A DNA stretch of 64,000 bases from Nocardioides insulae DSM 17944 (GTDB lineage: Bacteria > Actinomycetota > Actinomycetes > Propionibacteriales > Nocardioidaceae), in contig NZ_AUGU01000014.1 of assembly GCF_000422825.1 (NCBI RefSeq), positions 248,001 through 312,000 of the forward strand, written 5' to 3'. The notes under the pieces are model-generated. The model did no database searches, was not told the DNA's origin, and was given only the letters and a program-made list of their open reading frames with translations. Shown here one piece after another: positions 42,184 to 51,158 of the stretch (within the stretch, counting starts at the first letter, position 1; every line of letters begins with the position of its first letter). The translations under genes were made by a program, and so were the position numbers.

Positions 42184-43386
42184 TCAGGCGGCGAAAGCGA
42201 AGGACGCCGAGCGCAGGCCGGCCCAGGAGCGGAACTCCTCACCCGTGACCGTGAAGCTGGCTCGCGCCCCCCGGATGACGACGCGCTGCACCCACGGCCC
42301 GGCTCCCGGGTAGGTGTGGACCCGCACGCCGCGGATCTTGCCGGCCGAGGGCCAGCGGGCCTCGAAGGCACTCACCGGGATGCGCACCCGCCACCGGTTC
42401 ACCGGGTCGTAGGCGTCGCGCCCGCTGCGCAGGTAGGGACGCGATCCGGCCAGCATCCAGCCGCCGTTGCTGGAGGAGAACTGGGTGAAGGCCGGGGCAC
42501 CCCGGTAGGTGCGGACCTGGTGACGGGTCGCCCGCACGGCCCGGTCGGAGGCGGGGTGCTCGGCGGTGCGACCGCCGTAGACCTGGTCGGAGGTGGTGTC
42601 GTAGACGTCGAAGTAGCCGTGCGCGTCGTAGCGGCGTTCGAAGGCGGCGTAGGAGCGTGCGGCCACCGACTGGGCGCGCACCGCCGCCGGCGCCCAGGTG
42701 GCGGGCATCTCGAGCGGGACGACGCCGCGGAGGTAGGACTCGAGAGGGACGAGGTTGACCGTGCGCCGCTGCTGGCTTCCCCTGCTCGGCATGGCCGAGC
42801 GGAGGGTGCCGCGGTAGCTGCGGGTGCCGCTCCCCTTGATCAGGGTGATCGGGGCGCCGCCCGCCTGGAACTCCAGGGTGCCGCGCACCGTGCGGTACCG
42901 GTGCCACCCGTGGTTGCGGTAGGCCAGGGCGCTCCGGCCGCCCGCGAGCGGGGCGATGCGCCAGCGGTCGGCCTGCCGGGCCGCCCGTCGGCCCTTCCCG
43001 AGGTCGAACCGCGTCGCCCGGCCGACCACCTTCGCGATCAGCCCGGAGCGGTTCCCGACGACCACGTGGCGACCGGGATCGCCGGTGATCAGCACCCGCA
43101 TCAGGCCGGCCGCTCGGCCCTCTCGGGTGCCCGGGTAGTAGTGGCCGAGGATCTGGCGGTGGCCGAGCCCGCGCTGGGCGGCCCCCTGGGCGCCGTACTG
43201 CGACATCCCGTGGCCGTGGCCGTACCCCTGGCCGCGCACGGTGATCGCGCGGGCCCCGTCTGGGACGGGCTCGGCGGCAGCGGGCGCGACCGCGCCCCCA
43301 GGGAGGACGGCGGCGCCGAGGGCCACGCCGAGGGCTCCCGGCAGGACCTGTCCGAGGCGGCGCAGGAGCGGTCGGGTGGAGGTCAT
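42184..43386 (-). CDS. Secreted SpoIID/LytB-domain protein
   Basis: A 400-residue exported protein. The signal peptide ends near AEPVP. SpoIID-domain blocks are ITVRGQGYGHGHGMSQYGAQ, VPLESYLRGVVPLEMPATW with the catalytic-type Glu, AAVRAQSVAARSYA, and VYDTTSDQVYGG. In Bacillus, SpoIID cuts peptidoglycan glycan strands after amidase action; here the protein more likely acts in wall turnover. ATG at 43386 has AAGGAG just upstream, while the alternative 43440 has none. It is monocistronic and divergent from tatD. Confidence 0.84.
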   Translation of the reverse strand: MTSTRPLLRRLGQVLPGALGVALGAAVLPGGAVAPAAAEPVPDGARAITVRGQGYGHGHGMSQYGAQGAAQRGLGHRQILGHYYPGTREGRAAGLMRVLITGDPGRHVVVGNRSGLIAKVVGRATRFDLGKGRRAARQADRWRIAPLAGGRSALAYRNHGWHRYRTVRGTLEFQAGGAPITLIKGSGTRSYRGTLRSAMPSRGSQQRRTVNLVPLESYLRGVVPLEMPATWAPAAVRAQSVAARSYAAFERRYDAHGYFDVYDTTSDQVYGGRTAEHPASDRAVRATRHQVRTYRGAPAFTQFSSSNGGWMLAGSRPYLRSGRDAYDPVNRWRVRIPVSAFEARWPSAGKIRGVRVHTYPGAGPWVQRVVIRGARASFTVTGEEFRSWAGLRSASFAFAA

Positions 43387-43567
43387 CTGGCTCCTTCGAG
43401 AGGGGGAGTCGTCTCGCTGGACCGTGCACAGAAACCTCATGGCAACACATCTGCCCCACCCATGTCAGCCCCTACCGGTGCGTAGCCGGCCGTGATCGAG
43501 CGGTCGACGGAGGTCCCCGCGGGGTGCGCGTGAGGCGGTACGACAGGCGTGACACCCTGGGCTGGTC

Positions 43568-44410
43568 ATGACTGCCGATCCACGCGCCGCCGAGGCTCCA
43601 CCGCTGCCCGATCCGCTCCCGCACCCGGTCGTCGACAACCATTGCCATCTCGACATCGGCCGGGGTGCGGACCCGACGCCGGTCGAGCAGGCGCTGGCGG
43701 CCGCGGCGTCGGTCGGTGTCACGCGGGTGGTCCAGATCGGGTGCGACCTGCCCAGTGCGCGAAGGGCCGTCGAGTGGGCGGCGACCTACGACGCCGTCGT
43801 GGCCGGGGTGGCGCTGCACCCCAACGACGCGCCCACCCACGCCGACCTCGACGCCGCCCTGGCCGAGATCGACGCCCTGGCAGGAGCGCACCCGAAGGTG
43901 CGGGCCGTGGGGGAGACCGGGCTGGACTTCTTCCGCACCGGCGAGGAGGGGATCGCCGCCCAGAAGGAGTCCTTCCGCCGACACATCGAGATCGCCAAGC
44001 GGCACGACAAGACCCTCGTGATCCACGACCGGGACGCCCACGATGCGGTCCTGGAGATCCTGGACGAGGAGGGTGCGCCCGATCGCTGGGTGATGCACTG
44101 CTTCTCCGGTGACGCCGAGTTCGCCAAGCGGTGCCTGGATCGGGGGGCCCATCTCTCCTTCGCCGGCACGGTGACCTTCAAGAACGCCGATCACCTGCGC
44201 GACGCGCTCGTCCTGGCACCTCAGGACCGGGTGCTGGTCGAGACCGATGCGCCGTTCCTGACCCCGGTGCCGCATCGGGGCCGGACCAACGCGTCGTACC
44301 TCATCCCGCTGACCATGCGGACGATGGCGCAGGTGCGCGGGGAGGATCTGGGCGAGCTGTGCGCCGCGGTGGACGCGAACACCGAGCGTGCCTTCGGGGG
44401 CGCCTGGTAG
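43568..44410 (+). CDS. tatD: TatD-family metal-dependent hydrolase
   Basis: A 280-residue TIM-barrel hydrolase. Metal-binding blocks are VDNHCHLD, GETGLDFFR (Glu), VIHDRDAH (His), MHCFSG (His) and ETDAPFLTP (Asp). Family members are 3'-5' DNA/RNA exonucleases or D-aminoacyl-tRNA deacylase-like enzymes. ATG at 43568 is the only reasonable start. It is followed by rpfB, rsmA and ispE, the conserved actinobacterial order. Confidence 0.9.
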   Translation: MTADPRAAEAPPLPDPLPHPVVDNHCHLDIGRGADPTPVEQALAAAASVGVTRVVQIGCDLPSARRAVEWAATYDAVVAGVALHPNDAPTHADLDAALAEIDALAGAHPKVRAVGETGLDFFRTGEEGIAAQKESFRRHIEIAKRHDKTLVIHDRDAHDAVLEILDEEGAPDRWVMHCFSGDAEFAKRCLDRGAHLSFAGTVTFKNADHLRDALVLAPQDRVLVETDAPFLTPVPHRGRTNASYLIPLTMRTMAQVRGEDLGELCAAVDANTERAFGGAW

Positions 44411-44762
44411 GGCCTGGCCGGGCCCAGGAGGACGGGAAACGCACCTCGTCGCTGGGACGCGACCGACGACGATGGACCCGAATGTGACGCATGTGGCAGA
44501 TGAACGCCAGTGTGACGTTCGGGGTGTGAGGCATCCCACGTATCCCCTCGGAGAGTGGGACGGGGACTTGCGATGACGCGGTCGACCTTGTTGTGGTAGT
44601 GCGCGAAAGCCGGGATCGGGTCCGATTCCGTCAGCGCTGGGCCGACACCCCCACCTCGTGGAGGCCACCGCGCCGTACGCCCTTCCCGGAGCTCTCGGGA
44701 CTCGCGCGCGGAGCGGGCGCGGGCGGCCCCCGAGGCCCGGGGAGTCCGACGTTCGGAGAATC
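44411..44762 (+). other. 352-bp gap between tatD and rpfB without a recognised feature
   Basis: No coding frame with family resemblance is seen. The stretch has two direct GTGACG copies (44483 and 44512 areas) and a weak TCCCAC/GTGGGA repeat. rpf genes in other actinobacteria often carry a c-di-AMP (ydaO) riboswitch here, but I could not match its conserved blocks. A long 5' leader of unknown structure is likely. Confidence 0.4.
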
Positions 44763-45923
44763 GTGCCCAGCAGCACCCCCGGCCCCCTCAGCCGCCTGAA
44801 GAACCGCAAGCTCGTCCGCCCCCTCGTGACCGGTCTGGTCGCCACCGCCGCTGTCGCGGTCGTCGGCACCACCGTGGGATACCAGTCCCTCTCGACCACC
44901 GCCACCGTCAGTCTCGACGGCGAGAAGCAGGAGGTCACCGCCTTCGGCGACACCGTCGGCGACGTCCTCGACGCGGAGGGCGTGGAGATCGGGGATCACG
45001 ACGTCGTCGCCCCCGGCCTGGATGAGAAGGTCAGTGATGGCAGCAGCATCACCGTCCGGTTCGCCCGCCCGGTCACGCTCGACGTCGACGGCGCGGAGAA
45101 GACCCACTGGGTGACCGCGACCAGCGTCAACGCCGCGCTCGCCGAGATCGGCCGCTCCTACGACCAGGCCGACCTGTCGGTGAGCCGTTCGGCCGGCATC
45201 GGCCGCGAGGGCATGGACATCGACGTGGTGACCCCCAAGACCGTCACCGTGAAGCTGGCCGGCGCCAAGCCGACGAAGACCACCATGACCGTGGCCACCG
45301 TGGGTGACGCCCTCGACCAGCTCGGGGTGAAGGTCGAGAAGCGCGACGAGGTCCGCCCCGCCGCGGGCCGCGAGCTCAACGACGGCGACACCATCGTGTT
45401 CACCGACATGCGGGTCGCGAAGAAGAACGTCAAGGGCGAGAGCATCGACTTCGACACCGTGGAGCGTGCGGACGACTCCGCCTACGAGGGCGAGGAGGAG
45501 ACGGTGCGCGAGGGCCGCGAGGGCGCCCGCAACGTCACCTACCGACTCGTCTACCGCAACGGCGAGGTCGTCAAGGAGACCGTCCTGAACCAGCGGGTCA
45601 CTCGCGAGCCGGTCGACGAGATCGTCGAGGTCGGCACCAAGGAGGAGCCGGAGGAGCCGGCCGCCGACTACTCCGGTGGCAGCACCGTCTGGGACCAGCT
45701 CGCGCAGTGCGAGGCCGGCGGCAACTGGGCGATCAACACCGGCAACGGCTACTACGGCGGCCTGCAGTTCAACATCGGCACCTGGCAGTCCTACGGCGGC
45801 ACCGGCCTGCCCAGCGAGAACAGCCGTGAGGAGCAGATCCGGATCGCCGAGAAGGTCCGTGCCGCCACCGGCGGCTACGGCTCCTGGCCGGCCTGCTCGT
45901 CCTCCCTGGGTCTGCCCCAGTGA
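44763..45923 (+). CDS. rpfB: Resuscitation-promoting factor RpfB
   Basis: A 386-residue membrane-anchored peptidoglycan hydrolase. An N-terminal helix (PLVTGLVATAAVAVVGTTVG) is followed by three DUF348 repeats (about 45-215), a G5 domain (about 220-290, EGEEETVREGREG and NGEVVKETVLNQRVTREP), and the Rpf lysozyme-like domain. Catalytic Glu317 is in LAQCEAGGNW, then NTGNGYYGGLQF and a C-terminal Cys pair. It cuts glycan strands and wakes dormant cells in related bacteria. GTG at 44763 has GGAG 4 nt upstream; longer frames add arginine-rich leaders. A 13-bp hairpin follows. Confidence 0.91.
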   Translation: MPSSTPGPLSRLKNRKLVRPLVTGLVATAAVAVVGTTVGYQSLSTTATVSLDGEKQEVTAFGDTVGDVLDAEGVEIGDHDVVAPGLDEKVSDGSSITVRFARPVTLDVDGAEKTHWVTATSVNAALAEIGRSYDQADLSVSRSAGIGREGMDIDVVTPKTVTVKLAGAKPTKTTMTVATVGDALDQLGVKVEKRDEVRPAAGRELNDGDTIVFTDMRVAKKNVKGESIDFDTVERADDSAYEGEEETVREGREGARNVTYRLVYRNGEVVKETVLNQRVTREPVDEIVEVGTKEEPEEPAADYSGGSTVWDQLAQCEAGGNWAINTGNGYYGGLQFNIGTWQSYGGTGLPSENSREEQIRIAEKVRAATGGYGSWPACSSSLGLPQ

Positions 45924-45956
45924 GGCACTGACCCACCTCGCCACCCTGGCGCCGAC

Positions 45957-45985
45957 AGGCCCGGCCGACATCGTCGGCCGGGCCT
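45957..45985 (+). terminator. Terminator of rpfB
   Basis: Perfect 13-bp arms AGGCCCGGCCGAC and its complement enclose a 3-nt loop, 33 bp past the rpfB stop. It separates rpfB from rsmA, which has its own -10 element. Confidence 0.8.
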
Positions 45986-46091
45986 GATCCTGTTCCGGGC
46001 CGTTCATCTTGTCGGCGCCGAGCCGGACCGGGCCCCGACGCCGGACGCGGGCACGGCCGGTTGCGTTTCGGAGGAGCGTGCGGCGCGCCCG

Positions 46092-46097
46092 TAGACT
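46092..46097 (+). promoter_or_regulatory. -10 hexamer of a leaderless rsmA transcript
   Basis: TAGACT is followed by 7 nt and ATG at 46105. With the terminator just upstream this marks a separate, probably leaderless, rsmA-ispE transcription unit. Confidence 0.6.
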
Positions 46098-46104
46098 CCT
46101 CGGC

Positions 46105-46968
46105 ATGTCTGAGACCTCCGCTGGGCCGCGGTTGCTGGGGCCCGCGGAGGTGCGGCACCTGGCCGCCGAACTCGACCTGCGACCGACCAAGCAGCGCGGC
46201 CAGAACTTCGTCATCGACCCCAACACGGTGCGCCGTATCGTGCGCGAGTCCGCGGTAGGGCCCGACGATGTGGTCGTCGAGGTCGGTCCGGGACTGGGGT
46301 CGCTCACCCTGGCGCTGCTCGAGGTCGTCCAGCGGGTGGTGGCGGTCGAGGTCGACGAAGTGCTGGCCACGCGCCTGCCGCAGACCATCGGCGAATACGC
46401 CCCGGGGCAGGCCGACCGGTTCGAGGTGGTGCGCGCCGACGCCCTGCGGGTCGAGGAGATCCCCGGCCCGCCGCCCACCGCGCTGGTCGCCAACCTGCCC
46501 TACAACGTCTCCGTGCCGGTGCTCCTGCACCTGATGCAGTTGCTGCCCTCGCTCCGGCACGGTCTGGTGATGGTCCAGTCCGAGGTGGCCGACCGGCTCG
46601 CCGCCGCGCCCGGTTCGAAGGTGTACGGCGTGCCGAGCGTCAAGGCCGCCTGGTACGCCGACGTACGCCGGGCGGGGGCGATCGGGCGCAACGTCTTCTG
46701 GCCGGCACCCAACGTCGACTCGGGCCTGGTCGCCTGGACCCATCGCGAGCCGCCGTCCACCTCGGTGTCACGCGAACGTGTCTTCGCGGTGATCGACGCC
46801 GCCTTCGCCCAGCGCCGCAAGGCCCTGCGCGGCGTGCTGAAGGGACTGGCCGGATCCGGCGAGGCGGCCGAGGCGGCGCTGACTCGTGCCGGGATCGACC
46901 CGTTGGCGCGCGGCGAGTCCCTCGCCATCGACGACTTCGTGCGGATCGCGGAGGCGCTGGCTCCGTGA
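46105..46968 (+). CDS. rsmA: 16S rRNA (adenine(1518)-N6/adenine(1519)-N6)-dimethyltransferase
   Basis: A 287-residue KsgA/RsmA methyltransferase that dimethylates A1518 and A1519 late in 30S assembly. [18 protein letters not shown], the SAM motif [30 protein letters not shown] (catalytic NLPY), and [12 protein letters not shown] are all present. ATG at 46105 is preferred on the leaderless promoter; an open frame continues upstream. It overlaps ispE by 4 bp. Confidence 0.94.
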   Translation: MSETSAGPRLLGPAEVRHLAAELDLRPTKQRGQNFVIDPNTVRRIVRESAVGPDDVVVEVGPGLGSLTLALLEVVQRVVAVEVDEVLATRLPQTIGEYAPGQADRFEVVRADALRVEEIPGPPPTALVANLPYNVSVPVLLHLMQLLPSLRHGLVMVQSEVADRLAAAPGSKVYGVPSVKAAWYADVRRAGAIGRNVFWPAPNVDSGLVAWTHREPPSTSVSRERVFAVIDAAFAQRRKALRGVLKGLAGSGEAAEAALTRAGIDPLARGESLAIDDFVRIAEALAP

Positions 46969-47891
46969 CCCTTCCCCCCGATCAGGTGAGCGTGCGCGCG
47001 CCCGCCAAGATCAACCTGCAGTTGCGCGTCGGCGCACCCCGATCCGACGGGTTCCATCCACTGGCCACCGTCTACCAGGCCGTGGGGCTCTACGACGACC
47101 TCACCGTCCGGGAGGCCGCGGAGTGGTCGGTCTCGCTCGCCGGCGATGAGTGGGTGGACCTGTCGGCGGTTCCCGACACCGGCGAGAACATCGCGATCCG
47201 GGCGGGCCGGGCGCTCGCCGCCTATCACGGCCTCGAGCGGTCGGCCCGGATCGAGATCCGCAAGGGCATTCCGGTGGCCGGGGGTATGGCCGGCGGATCA
47301 GCCGACGCGGCCGCCGCTCTTGTCGCCCTGGACCGGTTGTGGGATCTGCGCACCAGCGACCATGACCTGCTCGCCCTGGCAGCCACCCTCGGCTCCGACG
47401 TCCCCTTCGCGCTGGTCGGCGGTACGGCGGTGGGCAGCGGCCGCGGAGAACTCGTCGAGCCGCTCACCGATCACGGCGAGTGGTGGTGGGTGTGCCGGTT
47501 CAGCCAGGAGGGCCTCTCCACGCCCAAGATGTACGCCGACTACGACCGCGACGTCCCGTGCCCGCCGGAGCCGGTGATCGAGGAGGCACTGCTGGACGCC
47601 CTGGCCGGTGGTGATGCCGAGGACCTGGCCGACGCGCTCGGCAACGACCTGCAGGCGGTCGCCTTCGCCCGGCGTCCCGACCTCGCGGCCGCCGCGGACG
47701 ACGGCCTCGACGCGGGTGCGGTCGCGGCATTGCTCTCCGGCTCCGGTCCGACCGTGCTGTTCCTGTGCCGGAACGCCGACCACGCCCGCACGGTGGCCGG
47801 GGAGATGATCGCGCGCGGTCACGACCGGGTCGCTGCCGTCCCAGCCCCTGTCGCCGGTGCCCATGTCCTTCCCAAGGAACCGAAGCTGTAA
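46965..47891 (+). CDS. ispE: 4-diphosphocytidyl-2-C-methyl-D-erythritol kinase
   Basis: A 308-residue GHMP kinase of the non-mevalonate isoprenoid pathway, phosphorylating the 2-OH of CDP-methylerythritol. [14 protein letters not shown], the ATP-binding [30 protein letters not shown] and [11 protein letters not shown] are the family motifs. GTG start overlaps the rsmA stop as GTGA. The stop overlaps the ATG of the ABC-F gene. Confidence 0.93.
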   Translation: MTLPPDQVSVRAPAKINLQLRVGAPRSDGFHPLATVYQAVGLYDDLTVREAAEWSVSLAGDEWVDLSAVPDTGENIAIRAGRALAAYHGLERSARIEIRKGIPVAGGMAGGSADAAAALVALDRLWDLRTSDHDLLALAATLGSDVPFALVGGTAVGSGRGELVEPLTDHGEWWWVCRFSQEGLSTPKMYADYDRDVPCPPEPVIEEALLDALAGGDAEDLADALGNDLQAVAFARRPDLAAAADDGLDAGAVAALLSGSGPTVLFLCRNADHARTVAGEMIARGHDRVAAVPAPVAGAHVLPKEPKL

Positions 47892-49738
47892 TGGTCAATC
47901 TGCTCAATCTCGAGAACGTCTCCAAGTCCTACGGCATCCGCCCGCTCCTCTCCGATGTCTCCCTCGGTGTCGGGGTCGGGCAGCGGATCGGGATCGTCGG
48001 CCGCAACGGCGACGGCAAGACCACCCTGCTGGAGCTGATGACCGGCCTGGAGGAGCCCGACTCCGGTCGGGTGTCGCGCCAGCGCGGGCTGCTGGTGGGC
48101 TACCTGCACCAGGGTGACCAGCTCGACGACACCCACAGCGTGCGCGAGGCGGTGCTCGGCGGTCGCTCCGACCACGAGTGGGCCGCGGACCCGAAGCTGC
48201 GCGAGGTCGTCGAGGTGCTGCTCGCCGGCATCTCGCTCGACCGTGCCGTGCACGGGCTCTCCGGCGGCGAGCGACGCCGCTGCGCGCTGGTGCAACTGCT
48301 CCTCGGTGAGCACGACCTGCTGATCCTCGACGAGCCCACCAACCACCTGGATGTGGAGGCGGTCGCGTGGCTGGCTGCCCATCTGGCGGGCCGGCCCTCC
48401 GCGCTGGTCGTGGTCACCCACGACCGATGGTTCCTCGACGCGGTGTGTGAGTGGACGTGGGAGGTCCACGACGGTGTGATCGACGCCTACGAGGGCGGGT
48501 ACGCCGCGTTCACGCTCGCCAAGGCCGAGCGTCAGCGCCAGGCGGCCGCCTCGGAGGTACGCCGGCAGAACCTGGTCCGCAAGGAGCTGGCCTGGCTGCG
48601 CCGCGGCGCGCCCGCCCGCACCAGCAAGCCCAAGTTCCGGATCGATGCCGCGAACGCGCTCATCTCCGACGTACCCCCGCCGCGGGACCGGATGGAGCTC
48701 CAGCGCTTCGCCACCCAGCGGCTCGGCAAGGACGTCCTCGACGTCGAGGACGTCGACCTCTACCGCGGTGAGCGGCAGCTGCTCTCGCACTGCACCTGGC
48801 GGATCGGGCCGGGCGACCGGATCGGGATCGTGGGTGTCAACGGTGCCGGCAAGACCTCGGTGCTCGGGCTGCTGGCCGGCGAATTCACCCCGGCGGTCGG
48901 CAAGGTCAAGCAGGGGCGCACGGTGTCCTTGCAGTACCTCACCCAGCAGCTCGACGATCTGGACCCCGACCTGCGGGTGCTGCCGTCGGTGGAGTCGATC
49001 CGACGGCTCAGCAAGACGATGGACGGGCAGGAGCTCACCGCGACCTCGCTCCTGGAGCGGTTCGGCTTCACCGGGGACAAGCTCACCGCCCGCCTGGGGG
49101 ACCTGTCCGGAGGCGAGCGCCGTCGCTTCCAGCTGCTGCGTCTGCTCCTCACCGAGCCCAACGTGCTGCTGCTCGACGAGCCGACCAACGATCTCGACAT
49201 CGGCACCCTCCAGGTGCTCGAGGACTTCCTGGACTCGTGGCCGGGCACGTTGATCGTGGTCTCCCACGACCGTTACTTCCTCGAGCGGGTCACCGACTCC
49301 ACCTGGGCGCTGCTCGGCGACGGCCAGATCTCGATGCTGCCCCGCGGCGTCGATGAGTACCTCGAACGTCGCCTGCCCGGCCCGCCCGCCGCAGTGCCGG
49401 GCTCCGCGCCCGGCCCCGGTGCCACCGCCGGCGCCGGGAGTTCGAGCGGCCCCGCGGGCGCGGCGGGCCCCGGAGGGTCGGCGGCGACCGAGCCGGCCGG
49501 CACCCCGAAGGCCAAGGCGGGCTCGGCCGAGGAGCGTGCCGCGAAGAAGGCCCTCGCCCGGATCGACAAGCAGCTGGCCCGGATCGCCGAGGAGGAGGGG
49601 CGACTCAACGCCCTGGTCCTCGAGCACGCCACCGACTACGACAAGCTGGCGGCGTACTCCGCCGAGCTCTCCGCGCTGGCCGCGGAGAAGGACGATCTCG
49701 AACTCGAGTGGCTCGAAGCGGCCGAACTCCTGGAGTAG
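47891..49738 (+). CDS. ABC-F family ATP-binding protein
   Basis: A 615-residue protein with two ABC cassettes and no membrane segment. Walker A motifs are GRNGDGKTT and GVNGAGKTS, signatures LSGGERRRCALVQ and LSGGERRRFQLLR, and Walker B LILDEPTNHLD and LLLDEPTNDLD. The inter-domain linker is arginine/alanine-rich. A Pro/Gly/Ala low-complexity stretch (about 500-550) precedes a C-terminal coiled coil, as in Uup. ABC-F proteins act on ribosomes or, for Uup, branched DNA/ribosome assembly. ATG overlaps the ispE stop (TAATG). Confidence 0.9.
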   Translation: MVNLLNLENVSKSYGIRPLLSDVSLGVGVGQRIGIVGRNGDGKTTLLELMTGLEEPDSGRVSRQRGLLVGYLHQGDQLDDTHSVREAVLGGRSDHEWAADPKLREVVEVLLAGISLDRAVHGLSGGERRRCALVQLLLGEHDLLILDEPTNHLDVEAVAWLAAHLAGRPSALVVVTHDRWFLDAVCEWTWEVHDGVIDAYEGGYAAFTLAKAERQRQAAASEVRRQNLVRKELAWLRRGAPARTSKPKFRIDAANALISDVPPPRDRMELQRFATQRLGKDVLDVEDVDLYRGERQLLSHCTWRIGPGDRIGIVGVNGAGKTSVLGLLAGEFTPAVGKVKQGRTVSLQYLTQQLDDLDPDLRVLPSVESIRRLSKTMDGQELTATSLLERFGFTGDKLTARLGDLSGGERRRFQLLRLLLTEPNVLLLDEPTNDLDIGTLQVLEDFLDSWPGTLIVVSHDRYFLERVTDSTWALLGDGQISMLPRGVDEYLERRLPGPPAAVPGSAPGPGATAGAGSSSGPAGAAGPGGSAATEPAGTPKAKAGSAEERAAKKALARIDKQLARIAEEEGRLNALVLEHATDYDKLAAYSAELSALAAEKDDLELEWLEAAELLE

Positions 49739-49750
49739 AGGTGGTGGTGA

Positions 49751-49782
49751 GTCTCAACGCGGGCCATGGACCTCGCTGAGAC
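49751..49782 (+). terminator. Hairpin between convergent ABC-F and MarR genes
   Basis: Arms 49751-49762 and 49771-49782 pair at 10 of 12 positions with an 8-nt loop (outer arms GTCTCA and TGAGAC). It lies 13 bp past the ABC-F stop and 19 bp before the MarR stop. Confidence 0.5.
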
Positions 49783-49800
49783 GCACAACCCGATCCGGGG

Positions 49801-50286
49801 TCAGCTGAAGGGCACGAGCAGTTTGCGCAGGAGGCCGGCGAGCTCGGTCTGCTGCCGGGGGGTGAGCTCGGCGAGGAAGCCGGCCTCGGCGTCGAGCAGC
49901 GCGCGGAAGGCCCCGTCGACGGCGGTCTTGCCCTCGGGGGTGAGGCGGACCAGCACCCCGCGACGGTCCTCGGGGTCGGGATAGCGCTCGACGAAGCCGC
50001 GGGCGGCGAGCCGGTCGACCCGGTTGGTCATGGTGCCGCTGGTGACCAGGGTCTCGCGGAGCAGGCGCCCCGGGGAGAGCTCGTAGGGGGATCCCGCCCG
50101 GCGCAGTGCGGCCAGGACGTCGAACTCCCAGGACTCGACACCGTGCGTGGTGAAGGCCTCGCGGCGGGCGAGGTCGAGGTGCCGGGAGAGTCGGGAGAGC
50201 CGGGAGAAGACCGCGACCGGTGCGAGGTCGAGCTCGGGCAGCTCCCTGGCCCAGGCCTCGCTGAGCTCGTCGACCTCATCGCGCAT
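49801..50286 (-). CDS. MarR-family transcriptional regulator
   Basis: A 161-residue MarR protein. The winged HTH spans about residues 50-120 (WEFDVLAALRRAGSPYELSPGRLLRETLVTSGTMTNRVDRL in pieces, wing DPEDRRGVLVRLTPEG). ATG at 50286 is 6 nt from TACGAT, a leaderless arrangement. It is divergent from a trans-aconitate-methyltransferase-like gene with a shared operator at 50314-50329, so it probably represses that gene and itself. The ligand is unknown. Confidence 0.88.
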   Translation of the reverse strand: MRDEVDELSEAWARELPELDLAPVAVFSRLSRLSRHLDLARREAFTTHGVESWEFDVLAALRRAGSPYELSPGRLLRETLVTSGTMTNRVDRLAARGFVERYPDPEDRRGVLVRLTPEGKTAVDGAFRALLDAEAGFLAELTPRQQTELAGLLRKLLVPFS

Positions 50287-50292
50287 GCGCCG

Positions 50293-50298
50293 ATCGTA
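50293..50298 (-). promoter_or_regulatory. -10 hexamer of a leaderless marR transcript
   Basis: On the minus strand TACGAT is followed by 6 nt and ATG at 50286. The operator palindrome lies 16 bp further upstream. Confidence 0.58.
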
Positions 50299-50313
50299 AC
50301 GTAGCGGTCGAGA

Positions 50314-50329
50314 ATCTTGACATCGAGAT
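50314..50329 (+). promoter_or_regulatory. MarR-type operator overlapping a TTGACA -35
   Basis: ATCTTGA-CA-TCGAGAT has 7-bp arms with one mismatch and is typical of MarR operators. TTGACA at 50317-50322 is a perfect -35 for the rightward gene and is wholly inside it, so binding would block that promoter while also covering the leftward promoter's upstream region. Confidence 0.68.
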
Positions 50330-50363
50330 AGCTGGAGAGCAGTCTCGACGGGAGGAGGGCGAG

Positions 50364-51158
50364 ATGAGCGAGTGGAACCCCGAGCACTACCTGCAGTACG
50401 CCGGTGAACGGGGGCGTCCGTTCGTCGAACTGCTCGCCCGGGTGGGTGGGCACCATCCCGACCGCGTCGTCGACCTTGGTTGCGGACCGGGCAACCTCAC
50501 CCGACTCCTGCGCGAGCGCTGGCCCGCCGCCGAGGTCGTGGGCGTCGACGCCAGTGCGGCGATGATCGACCGGGCCAGGGCAGGCGGGGGCGGGGTGGAC
50601 TACCGCCACCAGGAGCTTCACCAGTGGCTGGACCGGGCCGAGCGGGCCGGTGCGACGGTCGATGTCCTGCTCAGCAATGCCACCCTGCAATGGATCCCGG
50701 ACCACCTCGCGCTGCTGCCGCGGCTGCTGCGTCGTACGACCTGGCTGGCGATCCAGGTGCCGGGCAACTTCGCGGCGCCGAGTCACACGATCCTCCGCGA
50801 GCTCTCCGCCCGCCCCGAGTACGCCGAGTACACCAGCGGCGCGGCCGTGCCGTGCAGCCATGAGCCCGAGGAGTACCTCGAGGCCGTGCTGCCTCTCACC
50901 GCGCACGTCGACGCCTGGGAGACGACCTACCGGCACGTGCTCAGCGGCCCCGACCCGGTCTTCACGTGGGTGGGGGCCACCGGGGCGCGTCCGACCCTGG
51001 ACGCGCTGCCGCCGGGGCCGCGCGGGAGGTTCGAGACGGAGTATCGCGAGCTCCTCGGCGAGGCCTATCCCAGACGCCGGGGGCGGGTGGTGCTGCCGTT
51101 CCGCCGCATCTTCCTGGTGGCGAGCAGCGATGCTTCTGGTGAAGGAGAAGCGAGATGA
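50364..51158 (+). CDS. tam: Trans-aconitate 2-methyltransferase-like protein
   Basis: A 264-residue class I SAM methyltransferase. The start WNPEHYLQYAGERGRPFVELLAR, SAM motif VVDLGCGPGNLTRLL, VGVDASAAMIDRAR, SNATLQWIPDHLALL and QVPGNFAAPSH match Tam, which methylates trans-aconitate. GGGAGGAGGG precedes the ATG. It is under the divergent MarR operator. The next frame, starting in an ATGA overlap, is a broken glyoxalase-family gene. Confidence 0.86.
   Translation: MSEWNPEHYLQYAGERGRPFVELLARVGGHHPDRVVDLGCGPGNLTRLLRERWPAAEVVGVDASAAMIDRARAGGGGVDYRHQELHQWLDRAERAGATVDVLLSNATLQWIPDHLALLPRLLRRTTWLAIQVPGNFAAPSHTILRELSARPEYAEYTSGAAVPCSHEPEEYLEAVLPLTAHVDAWETTYRHVLSGPDPVFTWVGATGARPTLDALPPGPRGRFETEYRELLGEAYPRRRGRVVLPFRRIFLVASSDASGEGEAR

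Noticed and set aside
44483..44520. CRP-type operator from the GTGACG copies before rpfB
   Set aside because: The copies are direct repeats, not the inverted TGTGA-N6-TCACA arrangement.
44411..44762. c-di-AMP (ydaO-type) riboswitch before rpfB
   Set aside because: Expected from relatives, but none of its conserved blocks could be matched by eye. I report it only as a question.
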